Source of the DNA: an uncultured Rhodospirillaceae bacterium
GTDB taxonomy: Bacteria; Pseudomonadota; Alphaproteobacteria; Rhodospirillales; UBA2165
Assembly (NCBI GenBank): GCA_913054205.1
Contig: CAJXJM010000043.1
Location: 1-10,958 of the forward strand
Direction: 5' to 3'
DNA length: 10,958 nt
The notes beneath the pieces are model-generated. The model saw only the letters and a list, made by a program, of their open reading frames with translations, searched no databases and was not told the origin of the DNA. The position numbers and the translations under genes are program-made. Within the stretch, counting starts at the first letter, position 1. Every line of letters starts with the position of its first letter. Shown here one piece after another: positions 7,507 to 10,958 of this stretch.

Positions 7507-8334
7507 ATGCCTGAATTGCCCGAAGTCGAAACTGTCCGCCGGGGCTTGCAGCCCGCTCTTGAAGGTCAAACACTGAAGTCCGTTATTCTCAGGCGGCCCA
7601 ATCTTCGCATACCGTTTCCAAAAGACTTCGCCAAGCGATTGAGCGGCGTCAAAGTCGAGCGCCTCGGACGGCGCGCCAAGTATTTATTGATGCATATGAT
7701 AAGTGGAGATATTGCCATTATTCATTTGGGCATGTCGGGCCATATGACGGTGTTGGAAGGTGATATACCGGAACCTGGTAAACATGATCATGTCGACTTT
7801 TGCACCGCAAATGGCGTTACGGTTCGTTTCTGTGATCCGCGCCGGTTTGGCCTGATGACATTGACTACGGAAGAAGAGATGGAAAATCATAAGCTTATCA
7901 AAAACATCGGGCCCGATCCGCTCGGCAATGGATTTAATGCCGATGTATTGGCGGCGGCACTCGAAGGGCGCGGCAGTCCGATCAAGGCTGCTCTGCTCGA
8001 TCAAAAAAATGTTTCCGGACTTGGTAATATATATGTCAGCGAAAGTTTATTCCGATCAGGCATCTCACCAAAGCGATTGGCAAAAACCGTCCAGGGCGCG
8101 CGGGCGGAGAAACTAACCCGGGCGATCCGCGATGTCTTAAACGAAGCCATCGCGGCAGGCGGCTCATCGCTGAAAGATCATGTTGCGCCGGATGGCGAGC
8201 TTGGGTACTTCCAGCATAACTTCAATGTCTATGGCAAAGAAGGCGAACCTTGCCCGACCTGCTCGACCGCTAAAATTAAAAAGATTGTTCAATCAGGGCG
8301 CTCGACATTTTACTGTTCCAATTGTCAGCGCTAG
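7507..8334 (+). CDS. mutM: Formamidopyrimidine-DNA glycosylase (Fpg/MutM)
   Basis: Bifunctional DNA glycosylase/AP lyase that removes 8-oxoguanine and formamidopyrimidines in base-excision repair. It has 275 residues (E. coli 269). The N-terminus MPELPEVETVRRGL supplies catalytic Pro2 (after Met removal) and Glu3, and Lys58 lies in RRAKYLL. The lesion-probing elements are HLGMSG (73-78) and DPRRFG (110-115). The helix-two-turn-helix contains LLDQKNVSGLGNIY with the conserved Asn. The C-terminal zinc finger has Cys249, Cys252, Cys270 and Cys273, and Arg265 in GRSTFYC contacts DNA. All catalytic and zinc residues are present, so it should be active. It diverges from ubiE, and the next gene starts 16 bases after its stop, so the two may be co-transcribed. 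Confidence 0.97.
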   Translation: MPELPEVETVRRGLQPALEGQTLKSVILRRPNLRIPFPKDFAKRLSGVKVERLGRRAKYLLMHMISGDIAIIHLGMSGHMTVLEGDIPEPGKHDHVDFCTANGVTVRFCDPRRFGLMTLTTEEEMENHKLIKNIGPDPLGNGFNADVLAAALEGRGSPIKAALLDQKNVSGLGNIYVSESLFRSGISPKRLAKTVQGARAEKLTRAIRDVLNEAIAAGGSSLKDHVAPDGELGYFQHNFNVYGKEGEPCPTCSTAKIKKIVQSGRSTFYCSNCQR

Positions 8335-8350
8335 GGATATAGTCGTCATC

Positions 8351-8722
8351 ATGTTTAAACGCGTCCCAACCGCTTTGATTGTTGTGTTCAGTGTGTTTAT
8401 CGGCATCGGAAATTTGTCGGCAGCGCAGAAATTTATACCTGGACTCAATGACCTACCTCTTATGCCTGGATTGATTCTAAAGTCGGAAACACCGGTCGTA
8501 TTTGATACGCCGGGGGGACGTATTGTTGAGGTTTTTGCTGCCGGCAATCCGCCCGCCGCCCGCATTCGGTCTTTCTATGGTGAGACATTGCCGCAATTGG
8601 GCTGGAAGCCGAAATCAGCGAGCACCTTCCAACGCGATAAAGAGGTCCTGAAGATCGAAATATCAGAAGATGGAAAAGATCGCCGTATCGTTCGGTTTTC
8701 GGTGGTTCCCAAGAGCAAGTAA
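8351..8722 (+). CDS. Small predicted exported protein of unknown function
   Basis: 123 residues from the ATG at 8351. I do not recognise a named family. The N-terminus has a classical signal-peptide layout: a basic start (MFKR), a hydrophobic core at about 8-20, and a likely cleavage site after SAA (residues 23-25). There is no lipobox cysteine, and no cysteine anywhere. The mature part of about 98 residues begins with QKFIPGLNDLPLMPGL and looks like a small alpha/beta domain, with DTPGGRIVE (52-60), RIRSFYGETLPQLGW (71-85), FQRDKEVLKIEI and a basic end RRIVRFSVVPKSK. That predicts a periplasmic protein. The frame is open farther upstream across mutM, but that part is out of phase with mutM and lacks a signal peptide, so I reject it. 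A weak AGGGA overlaps the mutM stop. Confidence 0.72.
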   Translation: MFKRVPTALIVVFSVFIGIGNLSAAQKFIPGLNDLPLMPGLILKSETPVVFDTPGGRIVEVFAAGNPPAARIRSFYGETLPQLGWKPKSASTFQRDKEVLKIEISEDGKDRRIVRFSVVPKSK

Positions 8723-8753
8723 ATTCCCGCGCAACACTTGTTTACGCTGGGGG

Positions 8754-8782
8754 TTGACGCCCGGTTCTGCCCCCTATATAAC
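8754..8782 (+). promoter_or_regulatory. Strong sigma-70-type promoter of rpsT
   Basis: TTGACG (8754-8759) and TATAAC (8777-8782) each match the consensus in five of six bases and are separated by the optimal 17 bases. The -10 element is followed by a GC-rich discriminator (CCCGTCC), as found at stringently controlled ribosomal promoters. Transcription should start near 8789, leaving a leader of about 64 bases before the rpsT ATG. Confidence 0.75.
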
Positions 8783-8852
8783 CCCGTCCTTCATTCGAAA
8801 TTCGCCCAAAACATAGTTTATATGCGGGCGTTCATGAATAGTGAGAAAATTT

Positions 8853-9119
8853 ATGGCCAATATTAAATCGGCAAAGAAACGCATTCGCCAAATTGAGCGC
8901 CGCACTGCAGTAAATCGCAGTCGCCGCACCGATATGCGCACTCATGTAAAATTAGTCGAACAGGCAATCGCCGCCGGTGACGCAACTGCAGCTCAAGCTG
9001 CCTTCAATGATGCGCAACCACGTTTGATGCGGTCTGCTCAGAAAGGCTTGTTGCCTCGCAACACGGCATCTCGCAAACTGTCTCGCCTGTCCAAGCAAAT
9101 CAAAAATTTAAGCGCTTAA
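8853..9119 (+). CDS. rpsT: 30S ribosomal protein S20
   Basis: Primary 16S rRNA-binding protein of the small ribosomal subunit. It has 88 residues, exactly the usual size, and is rich in Lys/Arg, with the family N-terminus [10 protein letters not shown], then [35 protein letters not shown], and the C-terminal [15 protein letters not shown]. The usual HKNTASRK is PRNTASRK here. A GTG at 8841 in the same frame would add four residues, but the canonical MAN start at ATG 8853 is preferred. The ribosome site is weak (GTGAG, about 8 bases upstream). The stop lies in the palindrome TTAAGCGCTTAA (9108-9119). The gene has its own promoter and terminator, so it is a single-gene unit between mutM and dnaA. 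Confidence 0.98.
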   Translation: MANIKSAKKRIRQIERRTAVNRSRRTDMRTHVKLVEQAIAAGDATAAQAAFNDAQPRLMRSAQKGLLPRNTASRKLSRLSKQIKNLSA

Positions 9120-9159
9120 GTTTCTGCTTAAATATTAAATCGTAATTCGCTACGTTTAG

Positions 9160-9189
9160 GAGCCGCTTCTCAAATGACGCGGCTTTTTT
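9160..9189 (+). terminator. Factor-independent terminator of rpsT
   Basis: AGCCGC (9161-9166) pairs with GCGGCT (9179-9184). One more G-T pair extends the stem, and the loop is 12 bases. Six T bases follow directly (9184-9189). It lies 41 bases after the rpsT stop codon, on the right strand and in the right place. Confidence 0.82.
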
Positions 9190-9233
9190 GATGCAAAATT
9201 TTTGCGAAAAATGTATCCAAATTCCAAATTTCG

Positions 9234-9256
9234 TCGAATCAAGCGGGCGGATTCGA
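9234..9256. repeat. Inverted repeat carrying two GANTC methylation sites
   Basis: TCGAATC (9234-9240) and GATTCGA (9250-9256) are perfect reverse complements around a 9-base GC-rich spacer. Each arm contains a GANTC site, the target of the alphaproteobacterial cell-cycle methylase CcrM. Two further GANTC sites follow at 9311-9315 and 9402-9406. A regulatory role is inferred. Confidence 0.4.
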
Positions 9257-9410
9257 AACTTCTAAAACTGTCAAGAAGATTAATTTCGATGTTCTCCTTT
9301 CGGGCCTATTGAATCTATTTTTTAGGTTGGGTACATTCATGATCGTAGCGGGGGCGACAAATTAAAGACTTCGTTGCATGTTTATCTTTCGCCGTATTAT
9401 AGATTCGACA

Positions 9411-9510
9411 AAATGGTTAATTTTTTTCAGTAAAACTACAAAAAAGCAAATAGAAAAACTCACCAGTTAAATAAACGATAAGTCAAAGTATATAAATAAA
9501 AAATTTAAGT
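9411..9510. other. AT-rich block upstream of dnaA, possible unwinding element
   Basis: Eighty of these 100 bases are A or T, far above the surrounding genes, and 9491-9504 has none but A and T. Such blocks next to dnaA can serve as DNA unwinding elements or as upstream promoter DNA. No DnaA-box cluster supports an origin here, so the call rests on composition and position only. Confidence 0.35.
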
Positions 9511-9543
9511 ACAGACGTTAGGTTTGTACGTCGTGTTCTAGGG

Positions 9544-9703
9544 GCAGGTTAGACATTGACCTGCAAGCGTGACTACTCAGGGAGGCATAATATATCTTAT
9601 GTTTGCCTCTAAAAATTGGATTTAAGATGTCGCTTCGAACGCTGAGTTCGGGGTCAGTGAATGCGAGAAAATTTTTCAATTTTTTCAATTTAAATTTCAC
9701 TGA
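9544..9703. other. Four consecutive inverted repeats, possible structured leader or small RNA
   Basis: The four repeats run in order. First, GCAGGT/ACCTGC (9544-9564), which wobble pairs extend inward. Second, GAGGCA/TGCCTC (9582-9609), with an alternative inner stem CATAA/TTATG. Third, CGAAC/GTTCG (9636-9650), extendable to about eight pairs including two G-T pairs. Fourth, TCAGTGAA/TTCACTGA (9654-9661 and 9696-9703), enclosing an AT-rich loop. None is followed by a T run. They end 34 bases before the dnaA ATG, so they would lie in the 5' leader of a dnaA transcript starting upstream. Whether they act as RNA or DNA is unknown. Confidence 0.35.
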
Positions 9704-9737
9704 GAGGCGATATTAGATATTTGGGCTGGCAAAATAG

Positions 9738-10958
9738 ATGGATACTGGATCTGACGATCGACATTTCCAAACACAATGGTGCAGAGTAAGCAGTCGACTT
9801 AAAGCGGAAATTGGAGAAACGGCCTTTGAGAATTGGGTGAAACCAATTCAGGCTTGTGACGTGAATAACACTGAAGTCCGCCTTGCGGTTCCCAGTCGTT
9901 TTATGCGTGATTGGGTTGTTGCAAATTATCTCGATCGGCTGAAAGAACTGTGGGCCGGCGAGAACGAAAATGTGCGCTCTGTAGAAGTTCTCATTCAGCC
10001 GACGATGAAGACGCATACCGAGGAGCCACGCAGGCCGGGTGCAAGCACCCAAGCTGACGTAGTTTCACCAGGCGCTGTTTCCAACAATGGTGCAAATAGC
10101 GGCACCAAATCCGGTTGGGAATCTGGCGGCCAAATCGCGGCGCCGCTTGATAAGCGTTTCCGCTTTGACCAATTTGTCGTCGGCAAGCCGAACGAGTTCG
10201 CTTATGCAGCGGCGCGCCGGGTTGCTGAAGCGCAATCGGTTTCCTTTAATCCATTGTTCTTGTATGGCGGCGTTGGTCTTGGAAAAACCCATTTGATGAA
10301 TGCGATTGCCTGGGAAATTTTGGAACGCGATCCGTCCCGAACGGTTATGTATTTGTCGGCGGAAAAATTCATGTACCGATTTGTGCGCGCCCTTCGCGAA
10401 CAAAACACGGTTGATTTTAAAGAACAGTTTCGCTCGGTTGATGTTTTGATGATCGACGACGTTCAGTTCATCGGCGGCCGCGATGCGACCCAGGAAGAAT
10501 TCTTCCATACCTTCAATGCCTTGGTTGACCAGGGACGTCAGATCATTTTATCAGCTGATAAATCACCCTCCGATTTGGAAGGTGTTGAGGAGCGTCTCAA
10601 ATCACGGCTGAATTGTGGTCTGGTTGCGGATATCCATGCGACGACCTACGAATTACGGCTCGCCATTCTAGAGACCAAAGCCGAGAAGATGGAATTAGCA
10701 GCGCCGCGTCAGGTGCTGGAGTTCCTGGCTCACAAAATTACCTCCAATGTACGCGAGCTTGAAGGCGCGCTTAACCGCGTTGCCGCCCATACACAGCTTG
10801 TCGGCCGCGAATTAACGTTGGAAACCACTCAGGAGGTCCTCCATGACCTGCTCAGAGCCAATGATCGCCGTGTAACCATCGAAGAAATTCAAAAACGCGT
10901 CGCGGAACACTTCAACATTCGTATTTCTGATATGCATTCAGCGCGCCGGGCACGCTCT
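9738..10958 (+). CDS. dnaA: Chromosomal replication initiator DnaA (3' end missing)
   Basis: AAA+ ATPase that binds DnaA boxes, opens the origin and loads the helicase. The window holds 407 codons with no stop. Domain I, which contacts helicase and regulators, covers about 13-90 (QWCRVSSRLKAEIGETAFENW). A Gly/Ser/Asn-rich linker runs to about 135, and the AAA+ core starts at FRFDQFVVGKPNEFAYAAAR. Walker A is GGVGLGKTH (177-185, Lys183), Walker B is LMIDDVQF (Asp240/Asp241), the arginine finger is Arg290 and sensor II is Arg339 in NVRELEGAL. Domain IV begins with RRVTIEEIQKRVAEHFNI. Its DNA-binding signature lies beyond the window. The start is forced: a TAG in the same frame sits directly before the ATG. 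The ribosome site is weak. Residue 293 is Cys where a Trp is usual. Confidence 0.98.
   Translation, partial: MDTGSDDRHFQTQWCRVSSRLKAEIGETAFENWVKPIQACDVNNTEVRLAVPSRFMRDWVVANYLDRLKELWAGENENVRSVEVLIQPTMKTHTEEPRRPGASTQADVVSPGAVSNNGANSGTKSGWESGGQIAAPLDKRFRFDQFVVGKPNEFAYAAARRVAEAQSVSFNPLFLYGGVGLGKTHLMNAIAWEILERDPSRTVMYLSAEKFMYRFVRALREQNTVDFKEQFRSVDVLMIDDVQFIGGRDATQEEFFHTFNALVDQGRQIILSADKSPSDLEGVEERLKSRLNCGLVADIHATTYELRLAILETKAEKMELAAPRQVLEFLAHKITSNVRELEGALNRVAAHTQLVGRELTLETTQEVLHDLLRANDRRVTIEEIQKRVAEHFNIRISDMHSARRARS

Larger units (their letters stand above)
9120..9737. other. 618-base gene-free gap between rpsT and dnaA
   Basis: No convincing protein gene is present on either strand. Its contents, in order, are the rpsT terminator (9160-9189), a small AT palindrome GCAAAATTTTTGC (9193-9205), four GANTC sites (9236-9406), an 80% AT block (9411-9510), four consecutive inverted repeats (9544-9703) with a tandem 9-mer (9672-9689), and the start of dnaA. 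I find no confident dnaA promoter and no canonical DnaA box (TTATCCACA). The region is either the long leader and regulatory zone of dnaA, a chromosomal origin, or the site of a small RNA. The sequence alone does not decide. Confidence 0.8.

Noticed and set aside
8180..8350. Upstream extension of the small exported protein across the end of mutM
   Set aside because: It is out of phase with mutM, rich in odd basic residues, and would bury the signal peptide that starts at 8351.
9116..9138. Possible CtrA site, spaced TTAA motifs
   Set aside because: The spacing is eight (then three) bases, not the required seven, and the motifs are in AT-rich DNA where TTAA is common.
9213..9221. Possible DnaA box GTATCCAAA
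   Set aside because: It matches the consensus in only seven of nine positions, with mismatches at positions 1 and 8, and there is no companion site.
9211..9312. 33-codon basic plus-strand frame (MYPNSKFRRIKRADSK and onward)
   Set aside because: No ribosome site precedes it, it lies directly after the rpsT terminator without a promoter, and this length is expected by chance.
9518..9700. 60-residue minus-strand frame in the rpsT-dnaA gap
   Set aside because: It has no ribosome site or recognisable motif, and it runs through the inverted repeats. It is likely a chance frame.
10065..10508. 147-residue minus-strand frame opposite dnaA
   Set aside because: The opposite strand carries DnaA with intact Walker A, Walker B and linker, so this is a shadow frame.

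Overview
The window reads as chromosomal core DNA of an alphaproteobacterium. The gene order ubiE/ubiB and mutM diverging, followed by rpsT and then dnaA, is typical of that class, and the proteins (CoaBC, UbiB, DnaA with an LDKRFRFDQFVVGKPNEFAY-type domain III start) look alphaproteobacterial. I cannot name the genus. I see no insertion sequence, phage gene, CRISPR array, tRNA or rRNA, and no wholly new enzymatic system. The unusual material lies in regulatory and intergenic DNA.

Layout. (1) 1-963, plus strand: the 3' part of a D-2-hydroxyacid dehydrogenase (glyoxylate/hydroxypyruvate reductase type). (2) 973-1005: a perfect 33-base palindrome between two convergent genes. (3) 1000-5011, minus strand: read in transcription order, coaBC, dut, an Rrf2-family regulator, cysK and a MoeB/ThiF/HesA-type adenylyltransferase. 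The gaps are short and I see no terminator inside the run. (4) 5122-7431, minus strand: ubiE then ubiB, six bases apart. (5) 7507-8722, plus strand: mutM and a small exported protein of unknown function. (6) 8754-9189: rpsT with a good sigma-70-type promoter and a factor-independent terminator. (7) 9190-9737: about 550 bases without a credible gene, AT-rich, with GANTC sites, an 80% AT block and consecutive inverted repeats. (8) 9738-10958, plus strand: dnaA, cut off by the window end after 407 codons.

How the genes fit together. CoaBC uses cysteine to make 4'-phosphopantetheine for coenzyme A. CysK makes cysteine. The MoeB/ThiF-type protein activates a sulfur-carrier protein, so the 1000-5011 run links cysteine supply to its uses. 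The Rrf2 protein lacks the three Fe-S ligand cysteines of IscR/RirA/NsrR. Sitting directly before cysK, it is a candidate cysteine-metabolism regulator like CymR of Firmicutes (inference). UbiE and UbiB serve ubiquinone synthesis. Dut and MutM both keep damaged or wrong bases out of DNA. The rpsT-dnaA gap is a candidate regulatory or origin region, but it holds no canonical DnaA box, so an origin call would be premature.
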